A stretch of DNA of 63,640 bases from Mycobacterium sp. E183 (GTDB lineage: Bacteria > Actinomycetota > Actinomycetes > Mycobacteriales > Mycobacteriaceae). The number at the start of each line of letters is the position of its first letter. Within the stretch, counting starts at the first letter, position 1. Location of the stretch: the NCBI RefSeq assembly GCF_001667735.1, contig NZ_LZJN01000026.1, forward strand, positions 1 to 63,640, in the 5' to 3' direction. The notes under the pieces were generated by a model. That model did not search any database. It worked only from the letters and a program-made list of their open reading frames with translations, and was not told the DNA's origin. This document shows, one piece after another, positions 55,875 to 63,640 of the stretch. The position numbers were made by a program, and so were the translations under genes.

Positions 55875-58800
55875 GTGAGGATTCCGGGCGTTGCCAGCGT
55901 CGTCGCCGGCATGACCGACGGGGCGGCGCAGGTGGTGCGAGCCGGCGTGTCCACCGCGGCGGGCGCCGCGGGTGCGCTGCAGACGTTGGCCAGCCCGGTC
56001 GCCGAACTGGCCGTCCCGGTGGTGCAGTCGATGGCCCAAACGACCGGCCGGGCAATCGGATTGACCGGTCCCACCAACGGTTCCGGTCCCGCCGTCACGC
56101 CGCCGATTCGCTGGCAGAGCGGGCGGCGGGTGCATCTGGACCTGGATCCGTTGCTGCCGTTCCCGGGCTGGCATGAGCACGCGCCGGCGGTGGAGGAACC
56201 CGTCCGCCGGATTCCGGGAGTGGCCTCCGCCCACGTCGAGGGCGCCCTCGGTCGGTTGGTGATCGAATTCGACAACGAGGCCGACGGCGACGCCGTCCTG
56301 GACCGGGTCCGGGACACGGTCTGCGGCGTAGCGGCGGACCTGAGGCTGGTCACGTCCAAGGACGCGCCGCGCACCGCGCCGTTCGCCGATCCGGGAAACC
56401 CGTTGGCGATCCTGGTCCCGTTCAGCGCCGCGGCGATGGACGTGGCGGCCGTCGGCGCCGCGGTGACCGGCTGGTTGGGCCGGCTCCCGGTCGCGCCGCG
56501 CAGTGCCCGCGCCGCCGCCGCGCTGCTGAACCACCAACCGCGCGTCGTCGCCGTGCTCGAGTCGCGGCTGGGTCGCGTCGGCACCGACATCGCGCTCAGC
56601 GCCTCCACCGCGCTGGCCAACGGGCTGACGCAGGCGGTCGGCACACCGTTGCTGGATCTGGCGCAACGCAGCCTGCAGGTATCCGAGGCGGCGGCGCATC
56701 GCCAGCGCTGGCGGGAACGCGAACCGCAGCTGGCCTCGCCCAGTCGCCCGCAGGCGCCGGTGGTCCCCGTCATATCGTCGGCCGGGCCGAAATCGCAAGC
56801 GCCCCGGCATAATTCGGCGGCGGCCGCCGCGGGGGAAGCGTCCCACGTGGTGGTGGGCGGTGCCATCGACGCCGCCATCGACACCGCGAAGGGATCGATG
56901 GCCGGGCCGGTGGAGGAGTACGCCGACCAAGCCGCCAACGCCTCGCTGGTGGCCGCCGCAGGTGCGCTGTTGGCCGGCGGCGGCACCGAGGATGCGGCCG
57001 GCGCCCTGCTGGCCGGCGTGCCCAGGGCGGCGCACACGGGCCGGCAGGCCTTCGCGGCCGTGTTGGGCCGCGGACTGGCCAACGCCGGCCAACTGTTCCT
57101 CGACCCGGGCGCCCTGCGGCGGCTGGACCGGGTCAAGGTGGTCGTCGTCGACGGCGCCGCGCTGCGGGGCGACAACCGCGCCGTGCTGCAGGCGCGGGGC
57201 GACGTACCCGGATGGGACGAGGACCGGGTCTACGAGGTCGCCGACGCGCTGCTGCACGGTGAGGAGGCCCCCGAACCGGATCCCGACGAGTTGCCTGCCA
57301 CGGGCGCGCGCCTGCGGTGGGTCCGGGCGCAGGGCTCGTCGGCGACGCCCGCGCAGGGTCTCGAGCACGCCGATCTGGTGGTCGACGGCGAACGCGTCGG
57401 CAGCGTCGACGTCGGCTGGGAGGTCGACCCGTTCGCCATCCCGCTGCTGCAGATCGCGCACCGGACCGGTGCACGGGTGGTGTTGCGCCACGTCGCCGGC
57501 ACCGAGGACCTGACCGCCAGCGTCGCCGTCAGCCACCCCCCGGGCACGCCACTGCTGCAGTTGGTGCGCGACCTGCGCACGGATCGCGGGCCGGTGCTGC
57601 TGATCACCGCGCTGCACCGCGACTTCGCATCGACCGACACCTTGGCCGCGTTGGCCATCGCCGACGTCGGCGTCGCGCTCGACGACCCCCAGGCCGCGAC
57701 GCCCTGGACGGCGGACATCATCACCGGCACGGACCTGGCCGCCGCGGTGCGCATCCTTTCGGCGCTGCCGGTGGCCCGGGAGGCGACGGAGTCGGCGGTG
57801 CGCCTGGCCAAGGGCGGCAGCACCCTGGCGGGGCTGTTGCTGGTCACCGGCGACCCGCGCACCCTGAGCCCGTTCGCCGTGCAGCGCTGGCTCAACCCGG
57901 TGAACGCCGCCGCCGCGGCCGCGCTGATGCAGGGCAGCTTCGCCGCCTCGCGGGTGCTTCGGCTGGCCGACCCGACACCCCAGCCGCTGACCGCGTGGCA
58001 TGCCCTGGACCCGGAGATCGTCTACTCCCGGCTGGCCAGCCGCACCCGCCCCCTGGCCGTCGAGCCCGGCGTCGCGCCCTGGCGGCAGCTCCTCGACGAC
58101 CTGTCCTACAACCCGGTGGTCGCGCCGCTGCGCGGGCCGGCGAGCCGCGTGGGGCGGCTGCTCACCGCGACGCGCGCCGAGCTGGCCGACCCGCTGACGC
58201 CCATCCTGGCCGTGGGTGCGGCGGCCTCGGCGATCGTCGGCAGCAGCGTCGACGCGCTGCTGGTGGCGGGCGTGATGACCGCGAACGCGGTCGCCGGTGG
58301 CGTCCAGCGGTTGCGGGCCGAGGCCGCGGTCGCCGAGCTCTTCGCCGAGCAGGACCAGTACGCCCGGCGCGTGGTGTTGCCCACGGTCGCCACCGCGCAC
58401 CGCCGGCTGGAGGCCGCCCGGACCGTCGAGCGGACGGTGTCGGTGAGCGCGAAATCGCTGCGGCCCGGCGACATCATCGACCTGGCCGCCCCGGAGGTCG
58501 TGCCGGCGGACGCGCGCCTGCTGGTGGCCGAGGACCTCGAGGTCGACGAGTCCTTCCTGACCGGCGAGTCGCTGCCGGTGGACAAGCAGGTCGAGCCGGT
58601 CGCCGTCGCCGACTCCGACCGCGCCAGCATGCTGTTCGAGGGCAGCACCATCGTGGCGGGGCACGCCCGGGCGATCGTCGTGGCGACCGGTGCGGGCACC
58701 GCCGCGCAGCGCGCGATCTCGGCCATCGCCGACGTCGAGTCGGCGGCCGGGGTGCAGGCCCGGTTGCGGGAGTTGACCAGCAAGGTCCTGCCACTGACCC

Positions 58801-60698
58801 TGGCCGGCGGCGCCGCGGTGACCGCGTTGGCCCTGCTGCATCAGGGATCCCTGCGGCAGGCCGTCGCGGACGGGGTGGCCATCGCCGTGGCCGCCGTCCC
58901 CGAGGGGCTGCCCCTGGTGGCCACCCTGGCCCAGCTGGCCGCCGCCCAGCGGTTGTCGCGCCGCGGCGTCCTCGTCCGCACGCCGCGGGCGGTCGAGGCC
59001 CTGGGCCGGGTCGAAACGGTGTGTTTCGACAAGACCGGCACGCTCACCGAGAACCGTTTGCGCGTCGTCCGCGGTGTCCCGCACGACGCGAGCGCGGACG
59101 GCGCATTCCCCGAAGTCAGCGCGCCGGAGTCCGCCGCGGTGTTGCGGGCCGCCGCGCGCAGCAGCACCCAGCCGCACAATGGGGGCGGCCACGCGCACGC
59201 CACCGACGAGGCGATCCTCAACGCCGCGAATTCCGTTGACGCGCAATGGGCCTCGGATTGGACCGTGCTCGCGGAGGTGCCCTTCGAATCCAGCCGCGGG
59301 TATTCGGCCGCGATCGGCGTGACCGGTGGAAACGGCGGGCCGATGCTGATGCTCAAAGGCGCGCCGGAGGAGGTTCTGCCGCGCTGCCGCTTCGCCGATG
59401 CGGACGCCGGCCCCGGCCACGCGGAGTCGTTGGTGTTGCGCCTGGCCGAGCAGGGGCTGCGCGTGCTGGCGGTGGCCCAGCGCCGGTGGGAGCACGGGAC
59501 CAGCGAGGAGGACACCGACGTCGACGCCGTGGACGTCGCGGCGCACGACCTCGAGCTGATCGGCTACGTCGGCCTGGCCGACACCGCCCGCGCGTCGGCG
59601 CGGCCGCTGATCGAGGCGCTGGTGCAGGCCGGCCGGCGGGTCGTGCTGATCACCGGCGACCACCCGGTGACCGCCCGGGCGATCGCCCGGCAACTCGGGT
59701 TGCCCGCGGACGCGCGGGAGATCACCGGCGCCGAACTCGCCGCCTTCGGTGAGGAGGACCGCGCCAAGGTCGCCGCCGACGTCCAGGTCTTCGCCCGCGT
59801 CAGCCCCGAGCAGAAGGTGCAGATCGTCGCAGCGCTGCAGGACTGCGGGCAGGCGGTCGCCATGGTCGGCGACGGGGCCAACGACGCGGCCGCCATCCGG
59901 ATCGCCGACGTGGGCATCGGGGTGAGCGGTCGCGGTTCGTCCGCCGCCCGCGGCGCCGCCGACATCGTGTTGACCGACAACGATCTGGGTGTGCTGCTCG
60001 ACGCGCTGGTCGAGGGCCGCGGGATGTGGGGCGGGGTACGCGACGCGGTGAGCATTCTGGTCGGCGGCAACGTCGGCGAAGTGCTGTTCACCCTCATCGG
60101 GACCGCGCTGGGCACCGGCAGGGCGCCGGTGGGCACCCGCCAGTTGCTGCTGGTGAACCTGCTCACCGACATGTTCCCCGCGCTCGCGGTCGCGGTCACC
60201 CCGCAATACCCCGAGCCCGAAGAGGCCGAGGACGGCGTCGACCGCGATGCCGAGGAGCTGCATCGCGCGTTCCAGCTGGCGACGCTCTCCGGGCCCTCGC
60301 CCTCCCTCGACGCGCCGCTGATGCGGCAGATCGTCACCCGGGGCGCCGTCACGGCCGCGGGTGCGACGGCGGCCTGGGCCATCGGACGCTGGACTCCGGG
60401 CACCGAACGCCGCACCTCGACCATGGGGCTCACCGCGCTGGTGACCACCCAGCTCGCGCAGACCCTGCTGACGCGCCGCCACAGCCCGCTGGTGCTGGGC
60501 ACGGCGCTGGGCAGCGCGGGCGTCCTGGTAGCCATCGTCCAAACCCCCGGCGTCAGCCACTTCTTCGGCTGCACACCGTTGGGCCCCGTCGCCTGGACCG
60601 GCGTCATCAGTGCCACCGCGGGCGCCACCGTCGTCTCGGTGCTGGCGCCCAACTGGCTGGCGCAGCGGGTGGCCGCGCTGGAACCGAAGCAGGACTGA
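55875..60698 (+). CDS. ctpI: P-type cation-transporting ATPase CtpI
   Basis: 1607 residues, about twice the usual P-type ATPase length, as for M. tuberculosis CtpI (about 1630). The N-terminal half (1-700) has a degenerate metal-binding-like region (RIPGVASAHVEGALGRLVIEF) and several membrane segments of unknown role. The C-terminal half is a standard ATPase: TGES actuator loop, phosphorylated Asp1052 in CFDKTGTLTEN, and the hinge VGDGANDAAAI. Ion specificity is not established; no CPx metal motif was seen. GTG 55875 follows GAAGGGTGACCGA. The minus strand is also open across 54645-60560, a GC effect. Confidence 0.94.
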   Translation: MRIPGVASVVAGMTDGAAQVVRAGVSTAAGAAGALQTLASPVAELAVPVVQSMAQTTGRAIGLTGPTNGSGPAVTPPIRWQSGRRVHLDLDPLLPFPGWHEHAPAVEEPVRRIPGVASAHVEGALGRLVIEFDNEADGDAVLDRVRDTVCGVAADLRLVTSKDAPRTAPFADPGNPLAILVPFSAAAMDVAAVGAAVTGWLGRLPVAPRSARAAAALLNHQPRVVAVLESRLGRVGTDIALSASTALANGLTQAVGTPLLDLAQRSLQVSEAAAHRQRWREREPQLASPSRPQAPVVPVISSAGPKSQAPRHNSAAAAAGEASHVVVGGAIDAAIDTAKGSMAGPVEEYADQAANASLVAAAGALLAGGGTEDAAGALLAGVPRAAHTGRQAFAAVLGRGLANAGQLFLDPGALRRLDRVKVVVVDGAALRGDNRAVLQARGDVPGWDEDRVYEVADALLHGEEAPEPDPDELPATGARLRWVRAQGSSATPAQGLEHADLVVDGERVGSVDVGWEVDPFAIPLLQIAHRTGARVVLRHVAGTEDLTASVAVSHPPGTPLLQLVRDLRTDRGPVLLITALHRDFASTDTLAALAIADVGVALDDPQAATPWTADIITGTDLAAAVRILSALPVAREATESAVRLAKGGSTLAGLLLVTGDPRTLSPFAVQRWLNPVNAAAAAALMQGSFAASRVLRLADPTPQPLTAWHALDPEIVYSRLASRTRPLAVEPGVAPWRQLLDDLSYNPVVAPLRGPASRVGRLLTATRAELADPLTPILAVGAAASAIVGSSVDALLVAGVMTANAVAGGVQRLRAEAAVAELFAEQDQYARRVVLPTVATAHRRLEAARTVERTVSVSAKSLRPGDIIDLAAPEVVPADARLLVAEDLEVDESFLTGESLPVDKQVEPVAVADSDRASMLFEGSTIVAGHARAIVVATGAGTAAQRAISAIADVESAAGVQARLRELTSKVLPLTLAGGAAVTALALLHQGSLRQAVADGVAIAVAAVPEGLPLVATLAQLAAAQRLSRRGVLVRTPRAVEALGRVETVCFDKTGTLTENRLRVVRGVPHDASADGAFPEVSAPESAAVLRAAARSSTQPHNGGGHAHATDEAILNAANSVDAQWASDWTVLAEVPFESSRGYSAAIGVTGGNGGPMLMLKGAPEEVLPRCRFADADAGPGHAESLVLRLAEQGLRVLAVAQRRWEHGTSEEDTDVDAVDVAAHDLELIGYVGLADTARASARPLIEALVQAGRRVVLITGDHPVTARAIARQLGLPADAREITGAELAAFGEEDRAKVAADVQVFARVSPEQKVQIVAALQDCGQAVAMVGDGANDAAAIRIADVGIGVSGRGSSAARGAADIVLTDNDLGVLLDALVEGRGMWGGVRDAVSILVGGNVGEVLFTLIGTALGTGRAPVGTRQLLLVNLLTDMFPALAVAVTPQYPEPEEAEDGVDRDAEELHRAFQLATLSGPSPSLDAPLMRQIVTRGAVTAAGATAAWAIGRWTPGTERRTSTMGLTALVTTQLAQTLLTRRHSPLVLGTALGSAGVLVAIVQTPGVSHFFGCTPLGPVAWTGVISATAGATVVSVLAPNWLAQRVAALEPKQD

Positions 60699-60709
60699 GG
60701 CTTTCGCCG

Positions 60710-62275
60710 CTAGCCGGACAGCTCCTTGCGCACGACCTTGCCGGCCGGATTGCGCGGAATGGTGGCCACGAGGTTGATGTCGCGGGGCTGCTCGAATCGG
60801 GAGACCTTGCCCTTGAGGTACTCCCGCAGTGCCTCCTCATCGGTGTCGCTGCCCGGCCGCAAGACCACGAACGCGGCCAGTCGGTGGCCGAATTTCTCGT
60901 CGGGAACGCCGATGACCGCGTTGTCGGCGATGGCGGGGTGCTGGGCGAGCGCGTTCTCGACCGCGCGCGGATAGACGTTCTCGCCGCCGGAGATGATCAT
61001 GTCGTCCTCGCGGCCGACGATGTAGAGCCGGCCTTCGTTGTCGAGGTAGCCCATGTCGCCGGTGCTGGTCATGCCGTCGATCACCGTCTTGGCCCCGCCG
61101 CCGGTGTAGCCCTCGCTCGCCAGCTCGCCGCCGACGAAGATGCGGCCGGTGACGCGCGGGCCGACGGGCCTGCCGTTCTTGTCGAGGATGCGCACCGGGC
61201 AGCCGGCGACCGGCCGCCCGACGGTCTCCGGCGCTTCGCGCAACTCGGCCGGTGTCGCCAGGGCGCCGATGCCGACCTCGGTGGAACCGTAACCGTTGTA
61301 GAGGATGTCGCCGTAGGCGTCCATGAACCGCTGGCCAAGGGTGGGGTCGAGCCGGTCCCCGCTCGACATCACGACCCGCAGGTACGGCACCGGGTTGCGC
61401 GTACGCACCCGGTCGGGCAGGGCGAGGATGCGCGCGAGCACCACCGGCACCGCGGTGAACGCGTCGGCGCGATGCAGCGACGCCTGCGCGAGCGCCGCCT
61501 CGGCGTCGAAGTGACGATGGGTGAGCACCGTGCCGCCCAGGGCCACGGTGAGCATCAGCATGCCCAGCCCCAGCCCGTGAAACATGGGCATTGCCACCGA
61601 GATCCGCGAACCGGTGCGCAGGCCGGTGCGGTCGAGGATCGTCACCCACACGCCCACCGCCGAACGCAGCTGCGGCGAGCGGGGCACCCCCTTGGGGGTG
61701 CCGGTGGTGCCGGACGTGAGCAGGATGATCCGGCCCGGTGCGGACACGTCGGGCCGCTCGTCGCCCTCCTCCGTGGTGGCCGTCGCCGGGTCGATCAGGG
61801 TGACTGATTCGTCGGCGGCGCGGACCCGCTCGCCGAACTCGTGGTCGGCGATCATCGCGGTGATCCGGTGCGCGCTCACCGCGGACGCCAGGGCGTCGCT
61901 GCGGAACTCCGTATTGACCAGGACCACGTCGGCACCCACCATTGCGGTGGCGAAGACGCCGGCGATGAAACCGCGTCCATTGCGGCACATGACGCCCACG
62001 GCGTCGCCGGGTCCGACACCGTCGCGGGACAACCGGCGCGCCAGCGAGTCGGTCGCGGACCGCAGCTCGCGGTAATCCCAAGCGCCATCGTCGTCGACGA
62101 TCGCCGCCCGGTTGGGCCAGCGGGTCGCCGTCACCGCCAGCAGCGTGTACGGGTTGGTGCCGCCCCGCCGCGCCTCGCGGAGCACCCGCAGGGTCGCCAG
62201 GGGCGACGGCGGCGTCAGCAGTCGCGATCGCAGCAACGCCCGCGCCGCGGTGCCGACCACGCCCTCGTTGCTCAT
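60710..62275 (-). CDS. Long-chain acyl-CoA synthetase (FadD type)
   Basis: 521 residues, ANL superfamily. LLTSGTTGTPKGVPRSP, PMFHGLGLGMLMLTVALGG, NGYGSTEVGIGALA, STGDMGYLDNEGRLYIVGREDDMIISGGENVYPRAVENAL and NPAGKVVRKELSG with the catalytic Lys. Resembles FadD12 and other membrane-associated FadDs. Starts at ATG 62275, overlapping the SDR stop by 4 bases. Activates a fatty acid for breakdown or lipid synthesis. Ends 11 bases from ctpI, convergent. Confidence 0.9.
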   Translation of the reverse strand: MSNEGVVGTAARALLRSRLLTPPSPLATLRVLREARRGGTNPYTLLAVTATRWPNRAAIVDDDGAWDYRELRSATDSLARRLSRDGVGPGDAVGVMCRNGRGFIAGVFATAMVGADVVLVNTEFRSDALASAVSAHRITAMIADHEFGERVRAADESVTLIDPATATTEEGDERPDVSAPGRIILLTSGTTGTPKGVPRSPQLRSAVGVWVTILDRTGLRTGSRISVAMPMFHGLGLGMLMLTVALGGTVLTHRHFDAEAALAQASLHRADAFTAVPVVLARILALPDRVRTRNPVPYLRVVMSSGDRLDPTLGQRFMDAYGDILYNGYGSTEVGIGALATPAELREAPETVGRPVAGCPVRILDKNGRPVGPRVTGRIFVGGELASEGYTGGGAKTVIDGMTSTGDMGYLDNEGRLYIVGREDDMIISGGENVYPRAVENALAQHPAIADNAVIGVPDEKFGHRLAAFVVLRPGSDTDEEALREYLKGKVSRFEQPRDINLVATIPRNPAGKVVRKELSG

Positions 62276-63165
62276 CGCCGGGCCTCCGGGCCGCCGGAAT
62301 CGGAGAAGAACCGCCGGTACCACAGCCGGGCGGCGCGTTCGGCCGGGCCGGCCAACAGCACGGACGCCACCTCGGCGGGCAACACCCAGGGCGGTTCGTT
62401 GCTGCGCGGTCGCTCGATCACCGCTTTGGCGATCGCGTCGGCTGCTTGGTCCGCCGACATGCCTGGGAGCCGGCCCAGGACGGGCGTGGGTTCGATCATC
62501 CGGGTGCGCACCAGCGCGAAGTAGACGGAGGTGACGTCGACGCCGTCGGCGTGCAGCTCCGGGGCGACGCTGCGCAGCCAGCGGTCGAAGGCGCCTTTCG
62601 ACGCCTGGTAAGCGCCCCACTGCGGCCCCGGCACGACGCGCACGCCGACGCTGGACACGTTGACGACGTGCCCGCGGCCGCTTTCGCGCATGGCCGGCAG
62701 CAGCCCCAGCAGCAGCCGGATGGGCCCGAGATAGTTGATGTCGATGGTGCGCTGAAAGTCGTGCGGCCGGTCGTATTGGTGATGCAGCGAGCGGCGCAAC
62801 GACTTTCCGGCGTTGCTGACCACGATGTCCAGCGCGCCGTGCTCCTCGGTGATCTCCTTGGTCAGCGCGCTGACGGCGGCTTCGTCGGTGAGGTCGGTCG
62901 GGTACGCGATCGCGCGTCCGCCCGCGGCGTTGATCGACGCCGCCAGGTCGGCCAGGCGCTCCTCGGACCGGGCGACCGCCAGCACGGTGGCTCCCCCGGC
63001 GGCCAACCGGCGCGCCGTCGCCTCACCGATCCCGTAGGAGGCGCCGGTAACCAGCGCGGTCTTACCGGTGACGGCGCTGCGCAACCTGTCGGGATCCGAT
63101 ACTCGCGCCGGATTGGCCACGTGGTCCGTGACCTTGTTGAGGGCCTGCACTATCACGTTCAACAT
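62272..63165 (-). CDS. SDR, first gene of the SDR-FadD operon
   Basis: 297 residues from ATG 63165 (MLNVIVQALNKV); GTG 63216 would add 17. TGASYGIG, VSNAGKS in place of NNAG, catalytic Ser in VNVSSVGVRV, Tyr and Lys in AYQASKGAF. An amphipathic N-terminal helix and a Trp/Arg-rich tail (AARLWYRRFFSDSGG) suggest membrane association. Acts on a lipid or its CoA ester together with the coupled FadD. Start is 290 bases from the cutinase gene. Confidence 0.87.
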   Translation of the reverse strand: MLNVIVQALNKVTDHVANPARVSDPDRLRSAVTGKTALVTGASYGIGEATARRLAAGGATVLAVARSEERLADLAASINAAGGRAIAYPTDLTDEAAVSALTKEITEEHGALDIVVSNAGKSLRRSLHHQYDRPHDFQRTIDINYLGPIRLLLGLLPAMRESGRGHVVNVSSVGVRVVPGPQWGAYQASKGAFDRWLRSVAPELHADGVDVTSVYFALVRTRMIEPTPVLGRLPGMSADQAADAIAKAVIERPRSNEPPWVLPAEVASVLLAGPAERAARLWYRRFFSDSGGPEARR

Positions 63166-63455
63166 CGCCGCTGCATCCACTCGAGCCGGATGTCGAGGAT
63201 CGGCGGATGGCTTCACCGTGCACTCGACTCGTCATAGGTAGCAGACCACATCGCGGTTCGCCGGTGCGCCTCGCCCCGCCGTTGCGCCGTTCGCCGGCGC
63301 GGGCCCCGGGGCGGTGGGCGCCGCGCAGCCGGATGACCGACGCGCGCAAGCCATCTCGGCCCGGATACCGCGGGGTGGACGGTGTTGTGTGAATTCGCAG
63401 TAATTTCCCGGGTTTGACCTGTTTAGCGGGAAGCTTCTCTGGGCACAATTGCGGC

Positions 63456-63640
63456 ATGATCGCACGTCAAATAGCTCGTTTTCTCGGTCCAGCAGTAGTA
63501 GCCGCGTCCGGCCTCAGCGCGTCGGCCATCACCGGCTCCCTCCTCCCCTCCGCCGCCGCCCAATGTCCGGACGTGCAGGTGGTGTTCGCCCGCGGCACCG
63601 GTGAAGCCCCCGGAGTCGGGCCCACCGGCCAGGCCTTCGT
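63456..63640 (+). CDS. Secreted cutinase-like protein (CULP), N-terminal part
   Basis: Partial: 61 codons then the window ends. A signal peptide (MIARQIARFLGPAVVAASGLSASAI) is followed by AQCPDVQVVFARGTGEAPGVGPTGQAF, the invariant start of mature mycobacterial cutinase-like proteins with the first disulfide Cys. CULPs are secreted serine esterases or phospholipases; the catalytic GYSQG and the Asp-His pair lie beyond the window. ATG 63456 is the natural start. Confidence 0.9.
   Translation, partial: MIARQIARFLGPAVVAASGLSASAITGSLLPSAAAQCPDVQVVFARGTGEAPGVGPTGQAF

Noticed and set aside
54645..60560. A 1971-residue open frame on the minus strand covering most of ctpI and the sigma-factor gene
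   Set aside because: It has low-complexity Gly/Arg/Asp/His composition, no domain, and no ribosome site; it is a by-product of high GC in ctpI.

Overview
The window is high-GC actinobacterial chromosome and reads as a non-tuberculous Mycobacterium. It carries antigen 85C, MmpS/MmpL, TreS and maltokinase, PepA, an L,D-transpeptidase, CtpI, several FadD/FadE-type enzymes and a CULP cutinase. No tRNA, rRNA, CRISPR array, integrase, transposase or insertion sequence was found.

A backbone follows, as I recall it, the M. tuberculosis Rv0131c to Rv0107c order read backwards: fadE1 and htdZ; fbpC; mak, treS and pepA; the Rv0121c-like flavin/F420 oxidoreductase; fusA2; fadD7, oxcA and oxyS; ldtA; the Rv0111-like acyltransferase; the Rv0110-like rhomboid; and ctpI. 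Accessory blocks sit between these genes. Block A (about 3.3-11.7 kb) holds small stress-type proteins, a CsoR-family regulator with DsbA-like and DUF302 partners, a divergent mmpS-mmpL pair, a phosphoesterase and a MarR/ABC exporter operon. Block B (26.6-33.1 kb) holds a carboxylic acid reductase, a quinone oxidoreductase, small genes (one frameshifted) and an O-methyltransferase, and stands where the GDP-heptose genes lie in M. tuberculosis. Block C (35.5-50.9 kb) is a catabolic island. Block D (52.3-55.7 kb) holds a SnoaL-like protein, a DUF899 protein, an SDR and an ECF sigma factor.

In block C a leftward operon (SMP-30-like propeller, GntR/UTRA regulator, acyl-CoA ligase, SDR) diverges from a rightward operon of seven genes: SDR, Rieske oxygenase, Baeyer-Villiger-type monooxygenase, SDR, CaiB/BaiF CoA-transferase, ThDP enzyme and aldehyde dehydrogenase. 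The first five junctions of the rightward operon overlap or abut. This looks like a complete oxidise, lactonise, activate, cleave route for an unidentified, probably cyclic or ketonic, substrate. Its ThDP enzyme has an altered cofactor signature and its Rieske oxygenase has Glu at the usual bridging-Asp position.

Several regulatory sites can be read directly. Two near-identical ATACCCC/GGGGTAT dyads lie between the CsoR-family gene and mmpS. Two CGATA-N9-TATCG dyads, which fit the LysR T-N11-A pattern, lie between fadD7 and oxcA. A perfect TGTGA-N6-TCACA CRP-type site precedes the carboxylic acid reductase. A perfect 17-bp terminator hairpin follows fbpC. The window ends inside a manganese catalase (left) and a secreted cutinase (right).
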